Shown here: positions 33,007 to 42,979 of the stretch, one piece after another
Position numbering within the stretch: position 1 is the stretch's first letter
How the letters are laid out: each line of letters begins with the position of its first letter
The notes under the pieces: model-generated
Told to the model about the DNA's origin: nothing
Database searches by the model: none
The model's input: the letters and a program-made list of their open reading frames with translations, nothing else
Assembly: GCA_947184155.2 (NCBI GenBank)
Contig: CAMXCT020000397.1
Coordinates: 186,001 to 250,000 of the forward strand
Length of the DNA: 64,000 nucleotides
Direction: 5' to 3'
Source of the DNA: Cladocopium goreaui
Lineage: Eukaryota; Sar; Dinophyceae; Suessiales; Symbiodiniaceae
Translations under genes and position numbers: made by a program

Positions 33007-33191
33007 GGTGCCTTGGGAGATGCATTTTTGACGAGCTGTCGTTGATATGTGGAATATGCCCACTATAGAGGTGGTAAACTGGTTGGTGGTTTGGAACATT
33101 TCTTATGGAATATGGGATAATCCGTCCCATTGACGTTCATATTTTTCAAGATGGTTAAAACCACCAAGCAGTTTAAAGTAAAAGTTAGAAG

Positions 33192-33320
33192 CTACAATGT
33201 GAGGCCCCCAAGATAGCTAAGGTGGTTGATAACTCCAATAACTATGGTTTATGGTACTTACAACTATCGTTACTGGGGCTTATAAACCAACAAACATCAC
33301 TGGGGGGCCTCACATTGTAG
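33192..33320. repeat. Foldback element, family C
   Basis: CTACAATGTGAGGCCCCCA ... TGGGGGGCCTCACATTGTAG, 19-20-bp near-perfect terminal inverted repeats. The interior AAGATAGCTAAG.TGGTT.ATAACTCC is shared with 56557-56726. Confidence 0.85.
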
Positions 33321-33342
33321 AAACTGGGATGATCCTCTCCAG

Positions 33343-33474
33343 GTCCGGAATCCCCGGAATCTGCAGAATCTGAGGAGCAATAAGAAGTTCACATGCCCCG
33401 TGGTGTGCGCTGCGAATGAACAGTACTGCTTCATTCCCAGCTACGATGCCAAGGGCAACTGGATCAGTACAGCG
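33343..33474 (+). CDS. Cys-rich module exon, GT donor
   Basis: Acceptor CTCTCCAG, donor AGCG|GTGAGC at 33475. Encodes VRNPRNLQNLRSNKKFTCPV, VCAANEQYCFIPSYDAKGNW, ISTA. Clear CPVVC...EQYC...YDAKG. Confidence 0.75.
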
Positions 33475-33688
33475 GTGAGCCCAGGGTCGAGATGGTCGAG
33501 GTTGTTTCCCTGAAGAATCCCTAAAAAATGGGTGGAAAGCATCATGGCTATTCTAGTTCTTTGGGGTTGGTGCAGATCATTCCAATCATGCAATTGATGT
33601 CACTGGTAAGATCTAGTAAGCCTTACAGAACCTAGTGGAAACCTGGTGACCTTTTTACCATGGCTGTTGTTTTCCAACCCGCCGCCAG

Positions 33689-33777
33689 GAGATGTGCGTG
33701 GCGCAGGGACAAAGCTGTGACTGTTCGCAGGGGCAGAACTCCTTCAGCTGCACGTGGAATGATCCGTCGCTGGGCAG
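33689..33777 (+). CDS. Cys-rich module exon, CxC type
   Basis: After CGCCGCCAG: EMCVAQGQSCDCSQGQNSFS then CTWNDPSLGR; donor GGGCAG|GTTGAG (33778). Directly follows the exon at 33343 and completes that module: ...YDAKG | MCV....SCDC....CTW. Confidence 0.75.
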
Positions 33778-33800
33778 GTTGAGATTCTGGGTGCAGAAAT

Positions 33801-33916
33801 GGATTTGTCTGAAAATAGTGTATCCCTACACCCAATGGTTAATGACCATTAATTATCCATCATTATCCCTATTAAATGGCTATAATTGGGAATATACCCT
33901 ATTTTCAGACAAACCC
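33801..33916. repeat. Foldback element (TTTGTCTGAAAATAG arms)
   Basis: GGATTTGTCTGAAAATAGTGTAT pairs with ATACCCTATTTTCAGACAAACCC, starting 23 bp after the preceding donor. No second copy was recognised. Confidence 0.7.
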
Positions 33917-34204
33917 AAATGGAGGAGAATCGGATCCACGGGATTTTGGGGTACCCAATTTGGATGTCACACAAAAATGCAGGGATTTGATGACATTTGC
34001 AAGTGCTGTGTGAGACTGCAGGGCAAGCGGCAAAGTGTGACAGGTATTTAGATGTATTTAGGAAGCTCTGACTTGACGAAAGTTTATAGCCATTTTGGTG
34101 TTTGTTTGTCAGATGATTTCCAATCAGCCAGCGATTTGGTAATAACTTCGTAATATGTGATGTTTGAGGTCACAAAAGATGATATCCCATTTTTGAGATG
34201 CAGG

Positions 34205-34345
34205 AGTTACTGTACACCTGGTTTTTTCACGTGTTGCAACGTTCACTACCGAGGGACTTTGGAGCATTTGTGGAATGCTTGCCGACCCATGGCGGCTACT
34301 GTCCTTATTCCAACTGTCCACAGGCGCCGAGGGGCCAAGATCCAA
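34205..34345 (+). CDS. Possible Cys-rich module exon, frame unclear
   Basis: Two frames look plausible: RSYCTPGFFTCCNVHYRG at the start and ECLPTHGGYCPYSNCPQAPR further on. A GYCPY.NCP piece resembles the module's first half. A frameshift or an internal short intron could explain the switch. Confidence 0.35.
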
Positions 34346-34585
34346 GATGGGCGGATGTGGTTGGCTGTCGTTGGTATAGTTTGGGGATACAAGCCAGAAA
34401 TACAAGCCAGAAACCCCGTTATAGATACATGTAGACTTATCACTATTGAGTCATATACATATATATATATATACATACGTATAATATACAATACATATAT
34501 GTATATACAATATAGGTGTGTATGATATATATATATATAGTTAATTATATATATATATTTAATTATATATATATTTAATTATATA

Positions 34586-34722
34586 TACATACATACATAC
34601 ATACATACATACATGCATACATACATACATACAGACATACAGACATACAGACATACAGACATACAGACATACAGACAGACATACAGACATACATACAGAC
34701 ATACATACATACATACATATGG
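34586..34722. repeat. ACAT/ACAG tetranucleotide microsatellite
   Basis: (ACAT)n with interspersed ACAGACAT units, flanked by TATATA runs from 34450. Confidence 0.95.
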
Positions 34723-34949
34723 TCACACTTCCTTCATGGATTATAGCAGCAGTTTTCTTTTCCAACAGGTTGTCCGTGCTTTTCTGGCCCCAGCAGCCAT
34801 CTTAAGATATTGCACATGATAATTAAAGCATATGCTAGGATATGAATATGGCTCAAGAAATCCTTGAAGCTCAACTCTTGGATGTTCCAATAGCCTGCCA
34901 CTTCCATTTTGGTTCCCATTTGGTCCCCCCTTTTCGACGCAAAACACCT

Positions 34950-35095
34950 TTGTGCCCCTGATGTCTAAGGGTCAGGTGTCCTGCAGCATGGTGGAGGATT
35001 ATTTACCCAATGGTACCTCACTTGGATGGGTCCAACCTGCCGTGAAATGTGCTGCCAGCCTTGATCAATGCCCTTGTGCCTTGTCCCAAAAAGGT
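34950..35095 (+). CDS. Cys-rich module exon joining second-half segments
   Basis: MSKGQVSCSMVEDYLPNGTS, LGWVQPAVKCAASLDQCPCA, LSQKGG. SC...YLPNG.S corresponds to C....YDxxG, and KCAAS..CPC to the CPCG part, so this exon spans both. Start uncertain. Confidence 0.65.
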
Positions 35096-35542
35096 GGGAT
35101 CCATCTTGATGATAGGTCAAATTATTGCTTAATAAGGTGATACTAGTCATGGAAACCTCTTGATCTAGCCAGTTGCCTATATGGGGTGTTGGGAGCAACC
35201 TTGTTTATAATTTCCAGCTACTGCGCAATATAGAATATATATATATATATTGTGTTCACCACAGGTGAAGGGACACCAATCACAATGGAGGATTGTGTCA
35301 GTTTGAATTTTGAGGGTCAATGAACTAGATCTATCAATGTTGCCCTTGACAAAGGGATATTACACAGGAAATGCTTTGACGCTCAACGGGCCCTTCCAGT
35401 GCCTGACAGAAATTGCGATGGGTTAGAACTGCTAACAACTGTTGGCTGCGGCTGATGATGGCCTCATAACTCATACTTGCCAGGGCCCATTGAAGCTCTC
35501 TATATATATATATATGTCTGTATATATATATATATATGTATG

Positions 35543-35645
35543 CATGTAATGTGATGTGATGTGATGTGATGTGATGTGATGTGATGTAATGTAATGTGAT
35601 GTGATGTGATGTGATGTGATGTAATGTAATGTAATGTATGTATGT
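35543..35645. repeat. GTGAT/GTAAT pentanucleotide array
   Basis: GTGAT units with two blocks of GTAAT variants, between TATATA runs. Confidence 0.95.
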
Positions 35646-35900
35646 ATGTATATATATATATATATACATGTATATTTATATTATCCCTTTGCTAGCTTAT
35701 TTGATGTGGATGCCCCCAGACAGGTGGACATAGGCAGAGAAATCAAGAGATTCCTGGCGCAGATCTTGGGTGATTATGGATTTATCCACAAATCCCAGAG
35801 ATTTGATGTGAAAACCAGCAGCCATGGGTCAAAACTTATTAAATTACCATAGATGTGGGGAAAATCCGCCTCAAAAACCGGTGATTTTTTTGACCTTCAG

Positions 35901-36010
35901 GCGGCAAGGAGGCGGAGCGCTGCCCCAGTCAGGGCTGTCTCTTTAAAGACGAAGGCTGCGCACAAGACTGCGGAAGCCTGGAGAAGAAATGTCTCATGGC
36001 TCTGAAAACG
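35901..36010 (+). CDS. Cys-rich module exon
   Basis: After ACCTTCAG: GGKEAERCPSQGCLFKDEGC, AQDCGSLEKKCLMALKT. C...GC....GC...C...EKKC equals the first-half spacing. Confidence 0.65.
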
Positions 36011-36227
36011 CTAACGGTGCTGGTGGATTTGGTGGGGTGCCCGTGGCATTTTGGAAGATCTCCAAAATGGGAATCTCACAATGACAGATGGACTTGTTAT
36101 TTTGTGTGACAAATGATGTTCTTGATGTTGTATATCAATATTAGTATGTGTTACATTGTATAGAACTTCATGGGAGTCGTTCCAAAGGTCCACGTAAGGG
36201 TTTTTAACTGCCAAGGCCGCCGGGTTT

Positions 36228-36381
36228 CAACATGAGACCCCGCGAGAGTTTTTTTCTGACTTCGCGAAAGTAACTTTTTTTGTGAAAGATTTGGCGAAAG
36301 ATCTTAACGTGAGACCCTCGCGAAGGATAAACGTGGGGTTCGCGAAAGATTCTCGAAAGTCATTATTTTATTCGCGAAGAA
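36228..36381. repeat. Cluster of TTCGCGAAAG-like palindromic motifs
   Basis: CGCGAGAG, TTCGCGAAAG, GGCGAAAGATC, CTCGCGAAGG, TTCGCGAAAG, CTCGAAAG and TTCGCGAAG within 150 bp, and two GAGACCC pieces. TCGCGA is self-complementary. A similar GAGACCCCCATCGCGAAA lies at 32379. Confidence 0.65.
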
Positions 36382-36736
36382 TGGCCGTTTGCAGATACAG
36401 GAATTTTAGAACAACCGCCATAGACAGAGTAAACAATGCCTAGTAGGATTGTGTTTGGTCTATGAAATGTTTGGGCCATGATAGTGCTAGTTTGATCGGG
36501 ATTGCGTCTTCCAAGAAGCTTGACGACAACTGTGCCCACTATCGAGCGGGTCTGAATTGGACCTAGCAGAAAATGAGATGTGCAATGGCAAGAACATACC
36601 AATCGAAACTGCTCACGTAAAACAATCTGGTAAACTCATATCATGAATCATATCTATATTTCTTTTCCACTCTGTTCTTATTTTGGGACGTTCAGCACAG
36701 GGCACAACTTGATTGCAGGTGTGTTTCGTGGCCTGA

Positions 36737-36801
36737 GGCTATTTAATTGACTACGCAGCGGATGGAAGCTACATCAGCGACAGAGAAACTTGTGTGCCTA
36801 G
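36737..36801 (+). CDS. Cys-rich module exon, YAADG segment
   Basis: LIDYAADGSYISDRETCVPR: the linker Y-A/D-x-D/A-G...ETCV that joins the two halves of the module. Boundaries approximate. Confidence 0.55.
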
Positions 36802-36930
36802 GGGATGAAGCTAGGGGCATGATCCAACATGTTTCACACATGACCAGATCCCTGCTGTGTAATAGGGAAAAGCAGAGGACCGTCTGGAGATGTCGCTGAT
36901 TGGAGCCGTCATGTCTTTCACATGACACCG

Positions 36931-37054
36931 TACTTGGTGGTTCATCCCAGTTAGTAAGTGGATTATAACACCAGTTATAGGTGAACTAACCCTACTTAGC
37001 CCAGTTATAACCAGGGGTATAACCTACTTACTGGGTGGGATGAGCCACCAAGTA
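36931..37054. repeat. Foldback element (TACTTGGTGG arms)
   Basis: TACTTGGTGGTTCATCCCAG pairs with CTGGGTGGGATGAGCCACCAAGTA; inner arms GTAAGTGGATTATAACACC / GGTATAACCTACTTAC also pair. Confidence 0.8.
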
Positions 37055-37105
37055 GACATTGTTCAAAGTCAACAGGGTGACGGTTCCAGATTGCGATTGC
37101 CATAG

Positions 37106-37190
37106 GTGCCCAGCGATCAACCTTGCCCGTGTGGCAAAAACGCCAACAAGCGACTTGGCAACGCAGCGACTTCAAAGTCAACGCTTCGGC
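37106..37190 (+). CDS. Cys-rich module exon, CPCGKN type
   Basis: VPSDQPCPCGKNANKRLGNA after GCCATAG. It follows the ETCVPR exon at 36737, giving ETCV...CPCGKN across the junction. Confidence 0.65.
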
Positions 37191-37337
37191 GAAGTGTTCT
37201 GCAGCGCAACCCAATGGTTCTCAGAATCAGCAGGTTTTTCAAATACCAGGGAAAATTGGGAAACTCATGTGGTTTTGGGAGATATACCCTTTGACTTTGT
37301 TGTTATTCAGAACAGGTTTGGGAAAGTTGAGACATAT

Positions 37338-37443
37338 ATAGGGGTTTCCATAAATGGGGTACCCCAGAATGGATGGTTTATAAAGGAACATCCTACTAGA
37401 AATGGATGATTTGGGGGTACCCCCATTTCAGGAAACCTCCATA
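37338..37443. repeat. Foldback element, family B, full copy
   Basis: TATAGGGGTTTCCATAAATGGGGTACCCC pairs imperfectly with GGGGGTACCCCCATTTCAGGAAACCTCCATA. Both ends carry the GGTTTCC terminus. Confidence 0.8.
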
Positions 37444-37799
37444 TGTTGAGATATCTCATGTTGAGCAACCATCAGATTTGATGATCATAGCTCCGAAGAA
37501 CAGCAGCTGGTCCAGCTGGTGCCGCCAGGTCGTAGCTACGTGGCTCAGTAGCTTGGGAGTGTTAGGAAGGATGGTGTGGTTTAATGTGTGCAGTATACAT
37601 CCACATGCAATGTATGACATAGGGAATAGCTAAGGGGATACGCATGAATACGCTGTTATGTGCCATGATATCCACGATCTTCTTCTCAAGCTGAACATGA
37701 TATACCTGCATATACCACTGTTGGGCGCTGCCACATGATGTCTGCTGGTGCTGCTGGCTGCCGCATGTTCTTTGTCTTCTATGAACCCATCCAAATTGT

Positions 37800-37874
37800 G
37801 ATCACCGCGGTTTATGCATGAAGCTAGTGGCTCACAATGTGAGCCACTAATTTCATATATAAACCCCGGTGATC
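37800..37874. repeat. 35-bp-arm hairpin
   Basis: GATCACCGCGGTTTATGCATGAAGC..GGCTCAC faces GTGAGCC..TTTCATATATAAACCCCGGTGATC with a 3-4-base loop. No second copy noted. Confidence 0.85.
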
Positions 37875-37875
37875 G

Positions 37876-38813
37876 GGATCAAATCTGACGCTTTGTCAAA
37901 CGTTGCAAGAGCAAGGCGTTGTGGGAAAGGCTGTAACACTTTCTTGCACTTCTGTTCCTACAGATGTGTTCGCTGCATGGCATTATATCCAACGATTGCT
38001 AGTCCCTGACGAAAACCTATTACTAGAGGGGGGTGACGAGGATAGCAGGTATTTCCTCTGGAGAGCTTTTGCAACTTCCCAGAAGTCTTGAACGGCTTGC
38101 TGTTGGCAATCCATTCAACCAGAGCTTGCGAAAAGTGAAATTTCCAAGCGGTCTTCAAAGCTTGACCCTTGACATTTGGCGAGAATTTCAGCCAAAGCCT
38201 GGAAGGAGTGGACTTTCCACGTGATCTTCAAAGCTTGACATTTGGCAGTAATTTCAACCAAAGCCTGGAAGGAGTTGACTTTCCACGTGATCTTCGAAGC
38301 TTGACATTTGGCGGTAATTTCAGCCAAAGTCTGGAAGGAGTTGACTTTCCACGTGATCTTCAAAGCTTGACATTTGGCAGTAATTTTAATCAAAGCCTAG
38401 AAGGAGTGGAACTTCCACGTGTTCTTCGAAGCTTGAAATTTAGCGAGAATTTCAACCAAAGCCTGGAAGGAGTGGAACTTCCACGTGATCTTCGAAGCTT
38501 GACATTTGGCGGTAATTTCAGCCAAAGTCTGGAAGGAGTGGTCTTTCCACGTGATCTTCAAAGCTTGACATTTGGCAGTAATTTTAATCAAAGCCTAGAA
38601 GGAGTGGAACTTCCACGTGTTCTTCGAAGCTTGAAATTTAGCGAGAATTTCAACCAAAGCCTGGAAGGAGTGGAACTTCCACGTGATCTTCGAAGCTTGA
38701 ATTTTGGCGAACATTTCAACCAAAGCCTGGAAGGAGTAGTCCTGCCAAGTAGTTTGCGCACTTTCTCGTGCAGCTCCATACGTGTAAGCTGCTGTGGTCC
38801 GAAGTTTAGATAG
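37876..38813 (+). CDS. FNIP-type leucine-rich repeat protein fragment
   Basis: Nine consecutive 22-residue (66-bp) units in the frame 38169-38813, pattern SLxFGxNFNQSLEGVxxPxxLR. It matches the FNIP/LRR repeat known from Dictyostelium and abundant in protists, used for protein binding. The cap is VLPSSLRTFSCSSI, stop at 38811. A further degenerate unit upstream (LPRSLERLAVGNPFNQSLRK, 38075-38160) is in another frame: TTGACCC is inserted next to TTGACAT near 38164. Upstream, TLSCTSVPTDVFAAWHYIQR (from 37939) resembles the start of such a protein. Units 3-5 and 6-8 repeat as a 198-bp higher-order block. The frameshift and lack of an obvious promoter suggest a decaying or partial gene. Confidence 0.75.
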
Positions 38814-38984
38814 ATATGAGTTGTTTGCATTTTGTGTATTTGAGAAATGTGTGGTTGTTTGGATGACATGGTCGAGCTGTCACATCTCAAACATGAAAGG
38901 CTTCTTGATTCACCATCACCCTGAAACGTTCATGCAGAGACATTCAAACGGACACATGGCCATGTCACTAGCTTGCTTGAAGCC

Positions 38985-39414
38985 CCGCTTGCAACCGCGC
39001 CAGGCCAACCAGTGCCACATCATCGTCAATGGTGAGTGCTGGGTTGGCCAATTCGCCGTGTGGCGGTTTCCCGTGATGCAACCGTCAGACATCCAGGTTT
39101 GGGAAGCCTGCCCTCTTCCCGAGCACGCCTGGTTTGTCCCTGACAACTGTTGCATCTGCACGACAATCGGCTCCGGCTGTGTTTCACTAGGGGGTGGCGA
39201 TTACGATGGGGACCTTTTGATGTTCACATCCAATCCCATCCTCCTTAAGTTCCTTGATTGCACGCCCAGTGGCACGGAAGTGCCCGAACTCAATGCTGCT
39301 CGAGCGCATGTAGAGGGTCTTGTGGAGAAATCCAGCCCGATCCGGTTGCGCAGCATAATGCAATATCGAGAGCATTGCTTGCATGTTCCAACGCCGCAAA
39401 TCCGCTTAGTCTAA
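38985..39414 (+). CDS. Eukaryotic RNA-dependent RNA polymerase (RDR/QDE-1 type) catalytic fragment
   Basis: An open frame from 38794 to TAA 39412-39414. The recognisable part runs from about 38985: CHIIVNGECWVGQFAVWRFP, VMQPSDIQVWEACPLPE, then IGSGCVSLGGGDYDGDLLMF and TSNPILLKFLDCTPSGTEVP. In the family the order is G.V.V.RNP...PGDI....A......, G......GGD[LY]DGD.....W...L; DxDGD (codons at about 39203-39217) binds the catalytic metal. Such enzymes make double-stranded RNA in RNA silencing. Only the C-terminal catalytic part is visible. After the stop the same frame goes on with KKDAVSKDQFESAYRASWDN to 39510, directly after an A8 run, so the stop may be a decay or assembly mark. Missing N-terminal exons and a location among Cys-rich exons suggest a translocated fragment or nested gene. 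Confidence 0.75.
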
Positions 39415-39469
39415 AAAAAAGATGCCGTCTCGAAGGACCAATTTGAATCAGCATATCGAGCATCATGGG

Positions 39470-39840
39470 ACAACAAAATGCTTGCGAACAAAATGCCTGC
39501 GAACATTTGAAAACAGGGGTACAGTATCCGATGCTTGTTACATACTACCCAAGACTCTTGGGGTCATTCATTGTCTCGGGGAGGATTGACTTGGGAACTG
39601 GAAACCATGAGGTTCTGGAGCAAGAAGTAAAAAGGTCGAGGCACATGTACAGGAAGGTACCATTTTCCAGGTTATTATATTCCAGTGATATCAGTGATAT
39701 CCCATTAAATTCTCATGATTAAATCCCATTGTAATACAAAACTCACACATTTTGTTTTTTTCCCATCGCTTTCCATGATTTTCCACATTGCAAACTGGTG
39801 ATGGTCAGCCATCAGCAGCCTTGAAATGCCTGCTATCTTA
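39470..39840. other. No supported exon
   Basis: One + frame (39465-39722) has mixed composition (LLGSFIVSGRIDLGTGNHEV) but no recognisable feature. Confidence 0.3.
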
Positions 39841-39841
39841 G

Positions 39842-39928
39842 GTGTGCCAACACCGACCTGTGCTTACCCCAGAGCGAATTGGACATCATTTGCCCGTGCA
39901 AGGCAAGTGGCTCATTGTGCGGCACATT
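39842..39928 (+). CDS. Cys-rich module exon, CPC type
   Basis: After TATCTTAG: CANTDLCLPQSELDIICPCK then ASGSLCG. CPCK....C at the end. Confidence 0.6.
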
Positions 39929-40378
39929 GGTGTTCTGAATATTTTTCTTTTGGCAACTGCAGGGGATAAGCCACGGGTATAGGCCAAATCTATCAGCAAG
40001 CAGACCACACATGTTGGTCATTTTTGGTATAATACCATTCGCAGTTTTGGGGCGACTTTCAAGATCTTTCAAGCCAGTTTTGACATGTATGCAATAGCTG
40101 CAAAGCGGCAAATTGTTTTGAAGCAATCTTCTTCTCCTTTGAGGATGCAAAAACCATCTGCTGGCCATGCGACGGGACGGTGAAAGAGATTTAGAAAAGT
40201 GGGAACCGACCTGTTATCGTGTTGCAGTCCATGGTCGAGTGATGCAAGTTCTGCAGAGGATGTTTTTAAAGTATTATATATAAATATATCTAAAATGTTC
40301 TAAATATTCGCTCGTGTCCACCAAAGCTTGTAAACGAGTTCAGTGTTTTGGGTCGTTGATCCATCTCTTCCTTTCCAG

Positions 40379-40578
40379 TTCTGAGAGTTCAACAACAAAT
40401 TCACAGCATGGAGGCATCGCAGACCACATGTCCAGTGGTGAACTACGACAAGGATGGAAAACTCACGAGCTTCATGACTCTGCAGTGCGTCAAAGAGGGT
40501 GATGCTTGTCCCTGTGGCAAGAACACTATCAGTTGCCCAGATCCCAATGACGTGGCTCAGCGCGATCCTAACAGCTGA
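40379..40578 (+). CDS. Cys-rich module exon spanning the linker and CPCG half
   Basis: After CCTTTCCAG: VLRVQQQIHSMEASQTTCPV, VNYDKDGKLTSFMTLQCVKE, GDACPCGKNTISCPDPNDVA; TGA at 40576-40578 or an earlier donor. It gives the linker and second half in one piece: NYDKDGKLTSF..LQCV...ACPCGKN.ISC. Confidence 0.75.
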
Positions 40579-41039
40579 ACTCAGAGTTTTCTTTCTTTTA
40601 GCCGTTTTATTCAGATGGTAGCTGACAAATAATGATGATATGGCCCAATGATGCCCAATGGTTGGAATACTGGCACAAAAAAAACGTTCCCAGAGAGAGC
40701 AGCCTTGCATATCTTCACATAGCTTAAACCTTCCGTGAATTCCTCAGACTTCCTTGTACTTAATTGACTGGCAAACCTGGTGAGCTATGGCATTTTTTTC
40801 GGCGGCAATCCAATTTGGCAATGTAATTCCTGCATAATTCTGCTGTTTGTGGCTGCAGCCATGATTGATTACCAAAGGGTCAATCCCTACTTGTCAGTTG
40901 GGTGAAAAAAGTCACCCATCGTCCTTGTCAGCCCCGTGCCTTTTTGTCCGTACGTGTAAGATTCCATTGTGAAAAAGCAATGTCATATGTATGTCATATG
41001 TTTCTGTTTTTGTTTCCCGTTTTCTCTTGCATAATTTCC

Positions 41040-41420
41040 ATTATGTTTGAAATTGATATGATTTTTCCTTGTCAAAATCAAATTGTCCTAGTAATTACCG
41101 ATTTTTCTTGGTCAAAATCGATTGTTCCCAGTATTTGTTTCTCCTGTAGACATCAATTGTTCCTAGCAAAATTACATTCTTTTCCTGGTAAAAATAATAG
41201 TTTCCCCTTTTTGTCCTAGTAAACACCAGGTAAATCCCATTTTTCCCAATACAACGTCAATTCAATCCCAGGTAAATCCCATGTTTCTGCAGGTAAATCC
41301 AATTTTTTCCCAGTTGAATCGAACTTTTCCCAGATGAGTCCAATTATTCCTAGTTTAATCCCATGTGTCCCCAGGTAAGCCCCATTTTTCCAAGGTAAAT
41401 CCCATGTTTCCCAAGTAAAA
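41040..41420. repeat. Degenerate CCCAGGTAAATCCCATTTTT array
   Basis: About 13 imperfect units of 20-35 bp built on TTCCCAGGTAAATCCCATTTTTCC, most regular from 41225 to 41415. AGGTAA occurs at 41230, 41271, 41291, 41374 and 41392. Confidence 0.7.
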
Positions 41421-41433
41421 CACGGGTGGTCAG

Positions 41434-41527
41434 TGCGCTACTTCCAAGGTCACAGCCAGGTTTTGCGTCCCAACGGCCCAGCATAACACGTGCCCACAGC
41501 CCTGCACTGCGGAAGCCATTGCTGCAG
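41434..41527 (+). CDS. Cys-rich module exon, last of the main series
   Basis: After GGTCAG: CATSKVTARFCVPTAQHNTC then PQPCTAEAIAA, donor GCTGCAG|GTGGGG. C......FC......TCP.PC..E matches the first half. Confidence 0.65.
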
Positions 41528-41585
41528 GTGGGGAGGGGATCGTGCACTTGGCAAACATATAACAACCTCGGGTATATTATATATT

Positions 41586-41669
41586 ATAGTCATCCCCAAA
41601 TAGATGGAAAAGTAGATCACCATCAAATTTGTAGGGATTTACTTTTCCATCTATTTGGGGATAACTATA
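41586..41669. repeat. Perfect 22-bp-arm hairpin
   Basis: ATCCCCAAATAGATGGAAAAGT (41592-41613) is the exact complement of 41641-41662; TATAGT/ACTATA extend it. Confidence 0.9.
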
Positions 41670-41929
41670 TATATATGAGTAAACGACAAAATTACTGTAA
41701 TACTCATTTAGTCTTGCTTCGCCTTGGCCTTTCTGAGGTTGCACAAAACCTTCATAGCGGATGGGAACGACCCTATACCGATACCCGTTGTGATACCTCT
41801 GGGAGTACTGAGATCTTCACAACCAACCGATAGGGACGACCTTAATTTGCGCATGGCTTTAAATTTAGCAAATAATATTATCCCCTACTCATACCAGACA
41901 AACTATGAGAAATATTTTACATATACATA

Positions 41930-42420
41930 TGCGTATAATATTTATATATTATCTATGTGATATACACATAAGTGATACATGTATGTGTATATATATACAT
42001 TTATATGTATATGTATTTGAATATGTACATGTATATGTAAATGAATTTGTATATGAATATGTATATGAATGTGAATATGTGTAATTGGGTATATGTATAT
42101 GTATAATTATGTATACGTGTCTGAGTATGTTTAGGTTTTTGTATATTATGTATATATATATATACGTGTATGTGTATATGTATGTATATGTATATTATAT
42201 GTATATGTGTATGTGTATGTACATGTATATATATAACTGATATCTACAAGTACAACTGAATACAACTGACTCTTATAAATATGTGATTGATATTTGGACA
42301 AATCAATACACACACATATACATATTATAGATAGATAACCGGTACACATATGCAAGTTATATACGTATATGCATATGTATATATATATATATGTATATAC
42401 ACAGCCCAGCTGTCTATATA
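41930..42420. repeat. TATGTA-rich low-complexity DNA
   Basis: Irregular TATATG/TGTATA repeats, no coding content. Confidence 0.9.
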
Positions 42421-42522
42421 TTGACATATTATCATGCACTATACATGGTATCACCAAGATCTACATAGTCTTGAAGTCACATTGCTGAGCCTGGGGGTAA
42501 TTTCTCCCACGAAGATCTCAAC

Positions 42523-42636
42523 TATACTCTCTGGCAATTTAACATTGCTATGGAAAATGTCCCATTTATAGATGATTTACCCATTAAAAATTGTTGATAT
42601 TCCATTTCGCAAACTGTCAGCCATTACCAGAGGGTA
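42523..42636. repeat. Foldback element, family A
   Basis: TATACTCTCTGGCAATTTAACATTGC ... CCATTACCAGAGGGTA. The right inner arm is eroded. Confidence 0.65.
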
Positions 42637-42979
42637 TATCAATTTATAGATGCTTTTCCAACACAAAATTGTGCCAACAGTAACAGAGCATCATCTTTTG
42701 GTGGGCGTGCCTCAACCACCATGAAGCTCAGCCGGCCATACCTGAGGCAACAAGACCTGTGTGAGGACCAATTTGGACTCGGAAGGAAACTTCAAGTCTC
42801 AATCGGCAGCTTGGATGACAATTGGAGCCCTAGAAATCCCAACTGTTTCTTTATAAATGGGCTAACGCCCTGGTGCCGCCGACCCCCATTTTGAGGGCCA
42901 TGGTTATCCGATGTTATGCGATGTTATCCCACATGTTTCCATATTTGTCATGTTTTGTCCATGATTTTCACCAGGATTC

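Noticed and set aside
34083-34100. Partial match to the dinoflagellate spliced leader (TAGCCATTTTGG)
   Set aside because: Only 12 bases match and the diagnostic CTCAAG end is absent; chance in this amount of sequence is plausible.
41730-41845. 5S rRNA-like stretch (GGGAGTACTGAGATC)
   Set aside because: The conserved 5S A- and C-box regions could not be aligned; only a few bases agree.
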